DNA of 64,000 nucleotides, taken from the NCBI GenBank assembly GCA_021018995.1, contig CM037590.1:44518287-44582286 (forward strand). Direction: 5' to 3'. This DNA is from Chloranthus sessilifolius. Its lineage: Eukaryota > Streptophyta > Magnoliopsida > Chloranthales > Chloranthaceae. The first letter of the stretch is position 1. Every line of letters begins with the position of its first letter. The notes under the pieces are model-generated. The model worked only from the letters and a program-made list of their open reading frames with translations. It was not told the origin of the DNA and ran no database searches. Made by a program: the position numbers and the translations under genes. This document shows, one piece after another, positions 1-15,200 of this stretch.

Positions 1-74
1 AACTTTAGAATTACAAACGACAGTTATGATTAATACTGTAGTGAATACAAATTTCAGAGTCAACTGTAAATTAC

Positions 75-227
75 CTGGCTCTTAAGATATGGTTGGAGAG
101 TTACGATAAACTGGGATGGATCAGATGATGGTGCACATAGTGTTGGATCCACTACACAAAATGCATGCAGAGCCAGCACGTAAGGAAGTGCACGCACCTC
201 GACTTCCTCATTATTTGTTTCCTCCAC
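75..227 (-). CDS. SCC2: SCC2 exon 17 (last exon in the window)
   Basis: Residues 1064-1114, [17 protein letters not shown] and [12 protein letters not shown]. Acceptor TTTCAG, donor GTAATT at 69-74. The gene continues beyond position 1. Confidence 0.93.
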
Positions 228-3200
228 CTGAAAAGCATTGACTTTCTGACATAAACTTCTGGAATTATTTGTACAAGAAATCATTATGGTTTAGTCAGCA
301 ACATGGTACCTGCAATATTCTTTCTAATAAGAACTTGCACATCACTTCGCAGCGTTTTCGAACGGATGCTAGTAATACCGCATTCATCCCACTGGCTCTG
401 GCTGATTGTGGAAAAAAATCAAGAGCTAAGTTGCGCCTTATGACCGTGACAAGAAGCTGATGGTTAGGCATCTTTCTCAACATCTCAACAACCTGCTCAG
501 TCTTCTTTGCCACTTCCAAAGGTACAGAACTACCATCTCCAACAAACTGAGTTTGCGTACCAGGAGGTTCTTCAAACCAGAACTCATAAAATGTTTTGCA
601 GACAAGATCCTGTTAAATGTCAAATAAAAAATAATAATAATAATAATAATAAACATATAAAAATAAGAAGTGAAAATAAAAGGCAGAAGTGAGTTTCATG
701 CAATCACCGCTTATTTCCTAGCCAGAGACATACAAAGAATCTCACCATAATAGTGACCAAAGTTTAGAATATGGGTCGCAATGGGCAGAGCTTGGGCCGG
801 GTCAACGTAAACCCAAAGCCGGCCTAGCAAACTTGTACTTGGCCCAAGCCTGGCCAAAGCTCGTGACAGGCTTATGATCCCAAGCCCAAGCCTGACCCAG
901 CCAGTTTATTTAAAAATTAGCTATAGATTTACAAAATTAGCCCAATAACACTAGAAAAACTGATATCACAAATACCTAGAAAGAAGTTAGCATATTATAT
1001 CTAATTCCAAAAAGTCTCGAATTTAAAAATAGAAAGTCTGTAGTTCATTAAAGATTTGTTTAAAATATTTCAAGAGAGTTACAAATTTTCAGTTTTCAGA
1101 TACGTATCAGCCAGCTCCAAAACCGATATGCATCGGATGATACATATCGGTTTTGACAATACATTGGTATGTATCGGCCAATACATACCAATATATAGGG
1201 GCCAATACATTCAATTTATCAACCCGGTGACCTCCAGATCTGATACGTATCGGTTTCACCCAGAATTTTGAACCATAATGGCAAGTGAAACCCAATAGTC
1301 AATATGCTTATGATATACGAGAGCCCGGAAGGGGTAGGGGCTTAAGACCAAGCCCGGTCCATTTAAATTTCGGCTTAAAGTGCTAATCCAAGCCTGGTTT
1401 GCGGGCTTTATGGTCAAGGCAGAACCGTCCTAAAATGGGCCAGGTCTAACAGGCCCGGCTGTGCTACCCATCCCATTGCCACCCTTAATTTACAATAGAA
1501 ATGTTAAGCTGTCCCATCAGTTGAAGAGACATGAAGACATTGAAGGTCTACAATGGAGATAACTTGGACAGCCATTTCTAGGATCCAATGTCCCAAAATT
1601 CTACTCATAGCATGTCTAACACTCACTTTGCATCGTGGTTCGAAACGAAAATTCAATGACTCAAAAGTCAGCTGGGTCGAGTAACTAGAAGATTAAAAAA
1701 AAAACTAGAATCAGTCCGACTCGGTGTGTGTGGCTGTGGTACATCTGTTGACTGTTTAAGTAATCACACATTAATTAATTTTATGGTTACAATGAGGAAA
1801 AGAATCATTAACACACCAATAAATGAAACTACTGATGATGCACAACAGCACAAGCTATGCCATCTGCAACCCAGTTAAGTTGTATTTATTTGCATCCCAT
1901 AAATCTTTCAATGCAGTTCATTGATAAATTGCACCTGAATTTCTGAACGTTGCAAATACAATAAAGCTTAAATTTATTTTATTTACAAGCTACAAATCAT
2001 TCAATGCAAGCATGCTTGGGTTGGGTCTGAAGTTCTGGGCTGCAAATAAAGCCACCCGATGACTTTCTACTTTCTAGAGGCCTCCTTATTCAATGCAGCC
2101 CAAATAGCCCACAGCCCGCTTCACTGTAGAAGACTCGAATTCGAAGCCGTGAATCCTTGCCACCAATGGTTGTGTACCAAGCAAGTAGAGATTGCTATGA
2201 AGGTGTGAATCAAGCAAGTAGTTCCAGTAATTTTTGTTTAATTTGTTTGATTGTTTGTTTATATAATGAAATTAGGGATCTGTTTGACTGAATTTGAAGT
2301 CCTAACTGAAGGCCACTCTTTGTTTGTTCTTTGCTTTAGATTCTATTGCTTCTGATCTCAGTTGGGGGCACTAATTCAGATTTCCCGAAAACTCATTGTC
2401 ACAAATCACAAGGGAAGGTCTCTGCTTGGCTTTTCCTCATCGTTAAATGCAAGAAACTCAGCAGAATACATCTGAAGTCTGAACTAAAGTGCTGTTGACC
2501 ACTCTCCTAGTAGAGATTTTCAAGTTTCCTCCCTATCCAAATGATTTTTTTGTTTTTTTCAAAATAAATTGGTGTTCGAGTTAACCTGGTCAAGTTACTC
2601 GAGAGACTCAAAAAATAGTTTTTCATCGAGTTTACTCAAAACTCAGCTGAATCGAGTCGACTCGGTCGAGTTTCTAGTAACTTGACCGAGTTTTTAAACC
2701 AGGGTTTGCGTGATTCACATGAATATACTGGGTAGTTGCTGCATCCAATTCACACATGTAAAACACAGGTACACATGCACAATGTCATCAGTTAAAATCA
2801 TCAGATCATCATTGTTAAAGACTTTACACGAATGCGGTTTTTTTTAAAATAAACCTCATGCAAGGATCTAAACTTTTCAATCATTCATCTAACTGTCCCT
2901 GGTGGCAATCTGCAAAGAGTTATGATCCAAAGCAAGTTGTAGAAAAATGGCAGATGGAGCTCATAGCACTGTGAATATTAGCTCAAAACACAACGAAGGC
3001 ACTCGTAGGATTATATTCAAGGGTCACATGGAAAATGCTTAACCTGATTGGAATTTCTTGAACTGTCTTTTGAGGAGAATGCACTATGCAATTGGTAGAG
3101 ATGAAGGATGTCAGCTTGTATTTAAAAGCATGGTTATCTATTATGGTGAATGGGTCTCCTAAATATTTCTTCCATAATATCTAGCTTTAAAACAAGATAA

Positions 3201-6200
3201 TCCACCGGCTTTCCTTTTTGAGGAAAGACAGTACTCTGATCTCTTCACTCATTCTAAGAGCCCGTATTCCAGTACCATATAGTTAAACATAATGAAACTG
3301 TACTCTTTGGAAAACTTATTGTATTAGCTTCCCAATGAGATTAAAGAGCACGTGATTCCGCCACAAATCGAGGAAGTTATGAGCAAAATACAAACAGAGT
3401 CTAATGTTGGAGGAATCCAAGTGATAGGGAGCATTTTAGTAATTGTTGAAAAAATTAGGTTTAGTTGTTTCTTAATTAGGTGGATGATAAGGATTAGATA
3501 ATGAAGGGTGCCCACTCTGTCTAGGGTTTATTATAATAGATTGTTTAAGTTATTGTAAGGAATATTTTGCAATTACTAAATAAAATGTAGTCCTGGCATG
3601 GACCTTGCCCAACCCTTATCTATTTTCACATAGTTACCTCTTCTCTTTCAGTTCTAGTTTCTCTTGGTTATGAAAAACGTGCAGCATCAAACTCCTCCCT
3701 GTACCTGGTGCAAGCAAATACCATTGAACTTGTTTCGCTCAAAACCACAGCCAACTCCCCTCAAAGATTCCTCTAATTGTCCCAAAAGATACCTAGAGAG
3801 AACCCTTATATATTCTACTACCTAGCTGAGAGAGCCAAAAGGCTCCACCTACAAATATCCAATCAAACATGGCATAATCCACAAAACATCACAAGATCCA
3901 AGAGAACTTCCTGATCATTTGAGAAAATCACAAAGTAACGGGTAAGAAGATATGAGTCGCAGTTTCCTATGCTTAGAGGAAACATGGCACTCAGAATTGA
4001 TCAATAATTTTAAAGCTGATCATCCACCATAACCTTATTAAACAATCATGTCAAACAAAATGTTTAAACGGTGGTCAAACCTGAAAAAACTAGTCATAGG
4101 AAATCACGCAATACTCTTAGAAAAAAGCGCATAACCATAAATGCAATTCTAGCTACCATCAACCATGCTCCTGCTATAAATCAGCATTTCAAATAGATTA
4201 TCATTTTAACACAAATTCAAACCGGTCATAAACCCTTTTTAACGATCATTCAAGTAGATTATCATTTTAAGACTAAGACAGGAACTTCTCACAAAATCAA
4301 GTTCTCCACTTTGTTCTTTGGCATCTCAATTTAAGTTGGAATGTCACAGAAATAACATGACCCATTCCTTTTCTGATAAAAGCACTCACATGGCTTATAC
4401 CCATAATCTTTCATTGTTTAAATAGAAAGGCTATGTTGGTCACTCATTTTTTCCTTGGTCATTTGTCAAAAAAAAATTAGATTTATATTTGTGAGTGCAT
4501 GTGCGTATGACAATACATGAATGGAAAATGTCCTACCTCCCCTACTTAACAATTTTGATCATCGAAGTGAAATTAAATCTTAATGAACCATACTCATCAC
4601 CACCTCAGTGAACTCTACCAATCATAAATATCCAATACTGAAGAAGAAATAAGAAATCTGACATAAAAAAGACTACAGATCTGATAGAGTTTTCTTCCAC
4701 CACGACGATCTATATTGAGAAACCACAAAGGAGAGGTATATCAGTTTAGAAGAATTGGACTTCTTCCTGTTACGTACGAAAATGAATGTGGGTCACATTG
4801 GCTTACAAACATTAGCCCCACCACACTCCATTTCTGGTCCAGAATAGTTCTATATCAGAATCCATAATAACTAAAAGAGACTGACACAGCATAGCTAATA
4901 ACTAAGCAGTGATATAGGAAAAGAAAATCATTTCATGGATTAGGAATAGACCTGTATACTGGATTCTTCATCACTGACACGAGAAATGATCTCAATGCAA
5001 GCACTTGTAGATTCTGAGAAACTGGCATTCGAAATGCACATATCCCGAATAATTTTAATAGCCCGTTTGCGAACGCTCACCCCAGTATCCTTTATTCGCT
5101 CAGCAACCTTTTCAAAATACTACAAAGCAGCAAGAAAATGAGATCTTAACTGAAACCACTATCTCTCCACTGATTAGAATGAGCAAAAGTTTCATATCAG
5201 GTACCTTCAAACCAACATCAGGGTGTGACGCAATATGCCTACCAACAAGTTCCAGAGCAGCTTCTCGTACAGAGATTGCAGAATCACAAAATCTTCCTTC
5301 AACAGCACTTTGAACGCTTTTCTCACACAAAACCTCTGGATCGGCTTCAACTATTACACTAACCTGAACTCCAATTATGTGATCACAAGGAGTTGGTCTC
5401 CAGCTTATGCATCTTTAGATAAATAAATAAAACCAACTGAAGGGATAGGAATGAATGCTTACAGCACGTAAAGCCTTCGCCCTAATTACAGGAGAATTTT
5501 CCCTTAAGCTTACCTGAGACCAGTTATTATAAGTAAGAAGATAAAACTGACATAAAAATTGAAACAGGGAGAAAGCGTCATGATTAATTACCAGAAGCAT
5601 ATACAGAATTTTATCAAATCCTCTTGAAAAAGAATTGTTTTGCCCCAGTGCTAAGGATATCTTTTTGGCCGTGTCCCTTGACAAAAAAGAAGAAATAGAC
5701 CCAAAGTCCCGCACAATTGCTTTTGAGTTCAGTCTAGCAAGGTAGTAAAGGAATTTCTCTTGAGATTTGGGATCATTTTTGTACCAAAGGCAGAGATAAA
5801 ACCTGCATATGATTAACTAGTTTATCAACAGCACCATGCAAATATATAATTATTTTTAAGCTAAGTGTGTAGATGTAAAGTTAACAAACCAGCGAGCAAA
5901 CAGATGTGCGTCATCTGTAGAACTAGCTTCCTGTAAGTAATTCAAAAGCATTTGCTGAACAACTTCCAATCTGGTAATTGAATCAGAAGATTCAGCAATG
6001 CCGTCAGACACACGTTGAGTCTTCTTCCCGTCATCTTTGCAGTGAGATGTGCGGTATGATCGGAGAACAGTGAGTTGTTTTTTACAGAGGCAAAATGGAC
6101 AAGACCACCCACGGGGTAGAACTTCTTGTCCTGTAACTCCAATGCAATCCGTGTGAAAGCATCTTTGACAACCATGACAAACAATCATATATTTCCCACC

Positions 6201-9200
6201 TCTCCCGTCAAGACAAACAGCACAATCATCCTTTGGGTTGCTAGACACACCCGAGTCACCACCAACCAACTCCTGTAAAATCCAAAACCTATCCCTTCTG
6301 AAAAGGACTGTGTCACGTTTCAACCATGCAGCAACTGTTCCAAGAAGGTCAATTGCCATGCAGCGTGCAGATACATCTTTAGATTTCAACCCGGCATTCT
6401 GGAGCAGTAGCACACAAAGGACCTGCAAGGCAAACCTTTAACAAGAAAACTATATCATGCATTTTTATTTTATTTTTTTAGTGAAGAATTCTCACCTCAA
6501 GTATGTGAGCAGAAGCAGGATACTCAGGTATATTTAATGTTGTCAATAAATCCGTAACAAGGTTCTCCATAATCACTTTCAACTCAGAAACATCATGACT
6601 CTTTACGGTGGTAAACCGCTGGAGAATGCTTGACCAGAAATGAGAACAAGCCTCAGTAGCAGCTTCATGGCATTTGCTTGGGTAACCAGCATCAACCGAA
6701 ACCTCTGGAATAGCATTACCAATTACGGTTTGCTTCAATGTTTCAGGAAGATTAGCACTGCACTGAACCATCTGAATCAGCAGCGCAGTTATCATCTGAA
6801 TCTGCCTCTGCTCTTCATCAGGTAGATGGTAAGATCTGAGAGCACGCTTTGTAAATGGTAACTTCAAAAGTAGCTGAAGTGTTTCATCTATCAAAAAACT
6901 CCTATGTTGTGCGTATGAAGAAAATACCTGCACACAATTATAAATGAATTTAACCAAGTTAGCCAGGGGCAATTGACAAAAAAAAAAAAGGCAAGTTGAT
7001 AACAACAAACTAGCAAAATAGAAAAGATGTAATACCCCACAAATCAAATTGATGGCCTTCAGTTGCAAGAGTTCTACATTATCTACCAAGAAAGTGGCAA
7101 AGCTTGTCTTCACCAGTTGTAGAATGCAACTATCTGATAGACGCTCTATTGATAAGAGTTCCTTAAGAAAACCAAGAATAGTGCAAAGTTTCTGAATTAT
7201 GGCATACACGGCTGAAGAAATCCTAACATGGAAAATACATGAAACTTAGATACCTCATTTTAGATTGACGATAAATCTAATCATATTAACAGTAAGTTAT
7301 ACAAAGTTCCAAACAATCAAGTAATAGTGAAAAGCACACTTGTTCCCCCCTGTCTTCTTCACTTTAACAGTCCTGGAACTACGGCGCTTCCTGCCAGCTG
7401 AACTACCATCAACATCAGCCTCGTCATCCTCTTCACCTAATTAAGGGCATACGGAATAATGAACTTAATGCACTGAATCTATTTGTAATACTATAGTTGA
7501 ATATAGACTCACACTTCCAACAACATGCAGACCAATAAGATCAAAGAAGAGACAGAGAGTCTATTTATTCACGCTAACATACACCTATAAGATAAGGTCC
7601 AGTATCATTATCAAGTCAAATATGACTGCAAACATTCTAGAATAAGTAAATGAATGCATCAGCCATACAGAAGGTTGTTTTCCAGTAAGACAAAGATCGT
7701 GTACATTATCAAGTAATCTATCAGACACTTTATTACTATTGAAAATTCTCACCACCAAAGACACCATTTTCCCTGGGTTTATGCAGAGCACGGTAAGATG
7801 GATCACAAGCTGACATGCTGTCCATGATCTGATGCCTTGAGAAGTCCAAAATTCTTTCAATGATCTGATATGGTAACCAGCAGCATAGCATAAATAAAGA
7901 ACAAGAATACCCAATCTTATTAAGACAAAATTGTGGAGAAATGAAGGTGTAGACACCTACTTCTTCTTTATAGAGCTGTTTTGGCATATTATGATTACTC
8001 ATAATAGCTAGAGCCGCATGAGTAGCCTCTAGAGCACAAATAACCATTGTCACAACATCTGAATCAGACTGGAACAAAGAGAACATTTTAGAAAACAGAG
8101 TCTTCTGAGATATTGCAGGGAGAATCCTTATATGAGAAATATAAAAAAATTAAGATAAAGGAATTTTTAGTTATAAATAGTCAGAGGACCATCACAATAA
8201 TTTTACCGAATCTGACACTAACAGAACAAATTTACTATGCATTAAGTACCCAGAAAACTTGTTGGGAACATTGATACTATTATTGTTACTTTATTTATCG
8301 TAGAGAACCCTCCCAAATCAAAACCCAAAAGGTTAATATCCACATCAAGAAAGAGAACAAGTGAACCTCGACATGAGTTCGGTAGGACAGAATTGCACAC
8401 AAGGATAAATGTCTACATAAAAAAGCATATGCAACTACTACAAATATATGGCCACATATTCCCTCCTATTGTGTTTGAAATTTTCATGAGGCACATTGTC
8501 CAAAAATATGATCACTAGAAAGTAGTGTGCAAGATTCCAAAACTTGGTATCGGTGGCCAAGTCAATTAGGATTGATATCAAATCGAATCAGGATGATGTT
8601 GGCCTGTAGAGTCCAAAACTGAAACGAAATCCGATATTTTGATCCTTGGCCTGTAGAGTCTATATCGGATGATGTTGAAACCGAATCAACTAGACGAGTT
8701 TTTGGTAACTTGACAGTGAGGGACCATATGACCAACTTCCCATGAGACCTTAACAAAAGACTGTATCACCAACTCCACCACAAAAAGGTAAAGACATATA
8801 ACATCCAAAAGGTCATCTAAGCCTTTAATATGGTTTGAGAATCTCTCTTGAAATTGATTCCCTCAACAACATTAGACGAGAGAGCAAACAGTGGCACCAA
8901 TGGGGAACCCACCATTCTCGATCTCAATCTTGCAAGTTCACAAGGTGCATAGATTGGCTAATTGTCCAGCTAACCACTTATGTTTTTAATTCTAATTTTG
9001 AGATTCACTCCCGTTAGTGTTAATTAGGTGAAGTAACTAAGACCTGTTGCAGACTACAATAAGTTTGATGCCAATTTCATCCCATCTGGAGAGTTCAACC
9101 TCATTTTTATTAAGATAAACAAATACCGAATTAAGAAAACACTAGCCAAAATCTAACTAGCATAAAGAGTCCAATTATTTTTGCACGAAAAGATGAAGGA

Positions 9201-12200
9201 ATAATTGAAAATTGACATGTTTATTGGTAATGGCAGGTTTTACGATACAACAGATGTAGAATCTATATAACAAATTTGCACTATGACTAAAAACAAAACA
9301 TGAACTCGTCTTTCCAAAGTGACATAACCAAAAACTATTGAAGAACAAAACCTAATTGTCAAATGAAGTGAGAGACCAGAAGAACACATCACATCTTATA
9401 ATAATCATTTTTATCTCTGCCGTTATTCATAATGGTGTTATTGTCGTTCGTGTCATAACCGCTTGGTTGAGTATTATTTTTCTTTTTTTTGGATAGGTTA
9501 GCTGGGATTGAACCTGCAACTTCAAGGTTGAGATCATCGTGCACCTTCCAATGAGCTAATTTTTTTACTTACAGCTATTTACACTTTCGATCTAATTTTT
9601 TTTATTCCAAAGTTGTTACGAAAATGTATTACTTATGGAACCTATTTTAGTGTTTAGTGTCAAATAAGATGGATGATTTTGATTTTCTTTTAAGGTAAAT
9701 AGAATTCATTCAGTAATTTGTGTGGGATTATGTTAGGATTTCCTAAGATCGCTAAATATTTGCATCATGCATTTTGATAAAAGTTTTGAGAATTGATTAA
9801 AGCAATTCATGTTTTTCGGTTTTCAAAAGGAATTTTTTCTCCTACGCCAACTGGGGTTAGCCCTCGCAGGATCATGAGATTTCCCTCTCAAACAACCTTG
9901 CAGAGAAAATGCCTAAAATCCTTATATCCTTTCCACATCAAAAGCGAATCCAAAGCTGAACTTTACAAACTCACAAAAAAAATTATAAACTTGCTTGAGT
10001 AGCATGGTTCAGCCAGACTCCAAGTATCAATTTATAAGAACTAGCAATTGTAACCCTAACTAATGAACCAACAGACTAATAATCGAATATTTTCTTCGCA
10101 AACAAAACCCACATGTGCTTATCAGATTCTTTTTCTTCTTTGATCAAATGTTAGCCAAAACACAGATGTGGTTATTCTGGTTATACTGCAAAATTTTCTT
10201 GGTTTTGTAGATACTGTAGTAATGTTCAGCAATTTTAAGGAGTCATTTTCCCCTCAGCACTACGGCACTACCAATCAAAAAACACTCAACCTACTGCGGA
10301 AAAAAAAAACAAACCCGCATACCTTTGCTTAATGCTCTCCTTTTGTATTCTCTGAGTCTACCTGCCAATAACCCTGGTGGCTGGTACACTTAAACTTCGT
10401 CCTCCATTCCTTATTTCATTGCCTAATTAGACTGTAAAAAGTCACTGTCCTTTGCCATGTAACTTTTCTGCTCAAATCCATAATTACTAGAGCAGCTAAT
10501 AAATTCGGCATGCGAAAAGGAAAAGACTTGAAACACCACAAAAAAAAGAGGACAAATGGGATGGGAATAAGCAATAGGGAATCGCTGATGAATCATGTTG
10601 GAAACACTTGGGAAGGGTGCCATATATAGTGAAATGGAAGTATGCAGGAAGAGATGTGGAAGCTTAAAGCAATGTGAAAGCATAGAGGAAGCAGATTGCA
10701 TGCTATGGGAAACACTTCTAAGGCTGCATTTGGGCTAGCTCTTATAAGAGCAGAAGCAGCTCTCTGCCAGAGCAGATTCACTTAGAACAGTTCCCCATCA
10801 GAGCAAATGGGGTAAGGAGCTGTGTTACCAAACGTGAAAACAGTTCCCCGCTGTAGCCAAAGAGTGAAAGAGCAGCTTTTTGGCTCGAAAGAGCTACCCC
10901 AAACGCAGCCTAAAGAATGCTAGAGTCTTGGTCTTCTTTTTTCCCTCTAGATCATCTATAATAAAGGAAGTAATATCATATGATCACTACAAGGGTGCTT
11001 TTCGAAGGGCTCGTTATGTAGATCTTGGTTCAAAGTTTTCGGGGCATCTCGAGCTATGTGATATTGCAAACCCATCGATCCGTGTAAGGACTTTCGAATC
11101 TTTTTCTGCTATCTATTTCTAAGATTGAATGGAGTTTTGTCAGAGATGAAGTTATATCAATCTTTACCTCGCCTTCCAATACACACCTGATCTCATCTTC
11201 TTGCGTTCCCCGATTTTTGTGTCATCATTTGGTTCGTGGATATTGTACAGATTTCATCAAATAACTCCAAGGATCTTTCGAAACAATGTTCGAGTGGTTT
11301 GGTTGTTGTTTGATGGACTTGTGATTCAACCAATTGGAATCATTTTCATTAAATCAAGTAAGATACAGACTTCAGTTTGATGCCCACAATTAAATCCAAA
11401 TTCACATGTCATTATTCCCATAACTCATAACATTAGCAAGTTCAATTTCAATCTATATCAAGATCAAGTACAATTTCTCCCTATGTCGGGTTCAAATTCA
11501 GAGACAAAATTTATTTATATCAGCTCCAATTATAAACACAATTACTATCTATAACATGCTCAAATTCAAATATAAATCTCACCTATATCTGATTCAAATT
11601 CAAATTTTAAGTTCAATCAATTCTATCAATTGTTCAGTACCCTCTTTAGACTCTCATCAGTACTCAAAGGGTTCAATTTTAATACAATTTTCATCTATAT
11701 CTGCATCAGTGGAATAAGCCAAGTAATGAGCATCATATCAAACCTGTCAGTGGTTCAATACCCTTTTTTAGACTTTTATCAATAGTCAAAGGGTTCAATT
11801 TCAACATCGGGAGTCAATCAGTTCAAATTCAATTATCAGGTCAAGTAATTCCATACAATTTCTAATATCAATCAATGGGTTCAATTCAATGATCACTCAG
11901 ACAGTTTATTTCAATTTTAGCTCTAATCCGACTACTTCTATCAGTTTAGTTTGATAACAATCATTTCAGTTTCATTAAATCCTGGATATCGATTTAACCT
12001 ATTAACCTTTCGAGATATCATTTTAATAACAAAAGTTCAATTCTCATTTCAAATGTCAGATAAATTCTATTTCATTTAGCGATTCGATTCTTAGCTAAAT
12101 CAAGTATCAAATTCGAGTCCAAATACCGGTCCTACCAAATGTCAAGTTTGTATATCAATCCAATCAAATATCAATTCATTTTTTTCGAGAAGTCTTGTGC

Positions 12201-15200
12201 CATTCAGAATTTCAAGTATCTTTACTCCTTAGATCAATTTATGATCTCAAGGTATATCACATTTTAACAATTCAACCAGTCTTCGGATTCAACCTCAATC
12301 TATATCAAAAATCAATACTTCAATCAATTTTTGGGTTCGATTCTAATATACTATGGTTCAACAATTCAATCGAGTTTCGGGTTCAATCAAGGATTAACAA
12401 TCCAATCAGTTGGAATTGTAGAGTCAGTACTTGACTTCTATCAAATTAATCATTATTAACTTTTTGAACCTATATATGTGATAGGATCACTAGCCATAGT
12501 GATTTCCTGAATCAGTTTACACTATACTCAGTGTTGCCATTTCCTAGAGTCCTTTGGGGACTTAATACTTCATAAATAATTCAGTAGGGTTAATATAGGT
12601 TAACCAAAGAATTTCATTGGTTTTCTTATTAACTATCATTTGCAAATATAGGTTAACCAAATAATTTCAATTGGTTTCTTATTAATTATCATTTGAGAGT
12701 AGCAATTTTAGGTTCATTTTACAAGAAACCTTACACCTTAGGTCATTAGAGAAACTAGGGTATCATTAGTAAAATTAATGTAAATGTCATCTCTGGATAT
12801 TTGGATCAACTCACGATCCCTCAAAGGTGTATCTTACAATAAATACTTCAAAGGCCACACTTCCTTGGGGTACTTCCGGTTTTCATACACAATTAAATTG
12901 GTGTTGTGCCAATTTCAACCTTGGGTAGGCAAGTAGTAACTAAGGGTCCCTTTTAATCAAAGTCAACTAGTCAAATTTGATTTAAGTAACCAATCTTACA
13001 ACCAAAGTTTTTCCATCACTTTTAAGTATGCTTACCAATCAAGCATTGGGTTCTTAATTCCAACACCCTTTATAGCCTAGTCATTCTCACAACTTAGCTA
13101 AATTTGACTTTGACTAGGACATAAGTGGAGATGTCTGAAAGTCTTCGAGTGACCTTATTTTATCACACAGATTTAGGTATGTTCAATTAACCTCATGTGT
13201 GGAGGTCTCAGGTTCAAATTTGGACTTTAAGAGAATTGTGCATAAGACACTGGTTTCCATATTTGACCTTTGGGTATAAAAATTTCACAAAGATGGCATA
13301 CATTATCGAAATGACGCGTTCTCAGACCTCGATGGAAGGTGACTCATCAGAGATCGTGCTTGAAGTGGAATCATATTATGACCAAGGTAGTTAAGGCGTT
13401 GTGACGAGGTCATGGCAAAGAGGCTCGCCATGCCATGGTGTGGCCATTTACAATTTTTTTTAAAATATTAATAATTTTATTTTTATTTATTAATCATTAA
13501 TATTTATTTATTTTTTAGTTTTTTACTATCTTTTAATTCAAATGTTTTTTCTAGAGGAAGAAAAAAATTCAACTAATTAATCAAGCAAAACAACAGACCA
13601 AACAATAGCTGAAAAACGTTGACTGCTTCCAATCAGTCAATAGAGATTTTTTTTCTCCCCAATATTTCACCCAATTATCTCGACTGATCCTGAGATCATG
13701 GGCATATTATCCCACGGTCAGTTTTTGACTCCATGTCGCACACATGCTCACAGATTAATTTTTGGGATGAAAAACTGACCATCTGATGAATAATAATATT
13801 CTAATGATCTCAAGATCAATTGTGGGATAGATTGGAACAAAAAATGATCTCGGTTGTCCCCTCAAAGCAATCAACGGGTTCAGCTGTACTTAGTTTTAAG
13901 AATCAAGCCCGACAAAAAAAAAGATTTAAAAAAGCAGACAAAAAAATAATATATATATATATATAGAATAAATTATGAAAAAAAAATAGAAAAACACAAA
14001 GGAAAAAAAACACACAAAAACACACAGAAAAAGGCATACCTAAGCTTGCCGATTGAAGCAATCGATTGCAAAGGAGATTGAGAGTAGATAGCTTGCGATT
14101 TGTGAAGGTGATTCGTCCTAGATGGAGCTTGCGAAGATGCAAATATATAATAAAAAATTAGCCGAGAGAAAAGAACAAAAATAAAAATAAGAAGCTGAGA
14201 GAGAAAGAGACAAGAGAGATAGAGAGAAAGGGCAGAGGCGGGAGAGAAAGGGAGGCGAGAGAGAGAAAGACGAGGAGAAAAATAAATTGCTAACCTTTTT
14301 TCACTGAGAGACTCGTGCTGCGGAGAGGAGCGGAGGAGAGTGTCAAGAGATGAGTGATATCCAAGCCTTAGAATCCCTTTTCATATATAAGATTATAACT
14401 AATAATTATATAGCTTATAATTATTGTTAAGTTATATATATAACTTATAATATATAGCTTATAAGTATTATAACTTATAATTATATAATTTATTAATCCG
14501 TCGCCATTCGCCATGGCACACCTTGACTACCATGACTATGACTTTTTCATGATTAGTCAAACTTGCAAAGGCAATTTGACTCAAATTTATGTTGTTTTCT
14601 CACTACCGAAATCAGACCAGTTTCGAAGATCAGGTTGGAAAGCTAAGGCACACACCGTCATTTTTTGTAGTTGCGGCGATCATTGATTCTTCGCAAATTG
14701 ATCGCACAAAGCAAATTACAGCATCGAGTCGGGCATGGGATCTTATAAATTTCTGCAGATTTCACATCAGCGACGAAGATTGGGTCGGATCTTCCTATCT
14801 ACAGATCGGTTTTGCGTGCATGATATACCCTTGGAAGGGTAACGCACTGTCATTTTTCGTAATGGTAGCAATCGTTGATTCTTCGCTGATTGATCGCACG
14901 AAGCAGATTACAGCGTCGATTCGGCTATGCGATCCTACAGATCATCCATAATATAAGAAGTAATACCATTTGATCACTACAACGGTGCTTTTCGAAGGGC
15001 TCGTTATGCAGATCTTGGTTCAAAGTTTTCAGGGCATCTCGAGCTATGTGACATTGCAAACCCATCGAACCGTGTAAGGACTTTCGAATCTTTTTCTGCT
15101 ATCTATTTCTAAGATTGTATGTAGTTTTGTCAAAGAGGAAGAAATTATATCAATTTTTACCTCGTCTTCGACTACACACCTGATCCCATCTTCTTGTGTT

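Noticed and set aside
9495..9565. Possible tRNA gene
   Set aside because: A- and B-boxes are present but no acceptor, anticodon or T-stem pairing can be drawn; a SINE head fits better.
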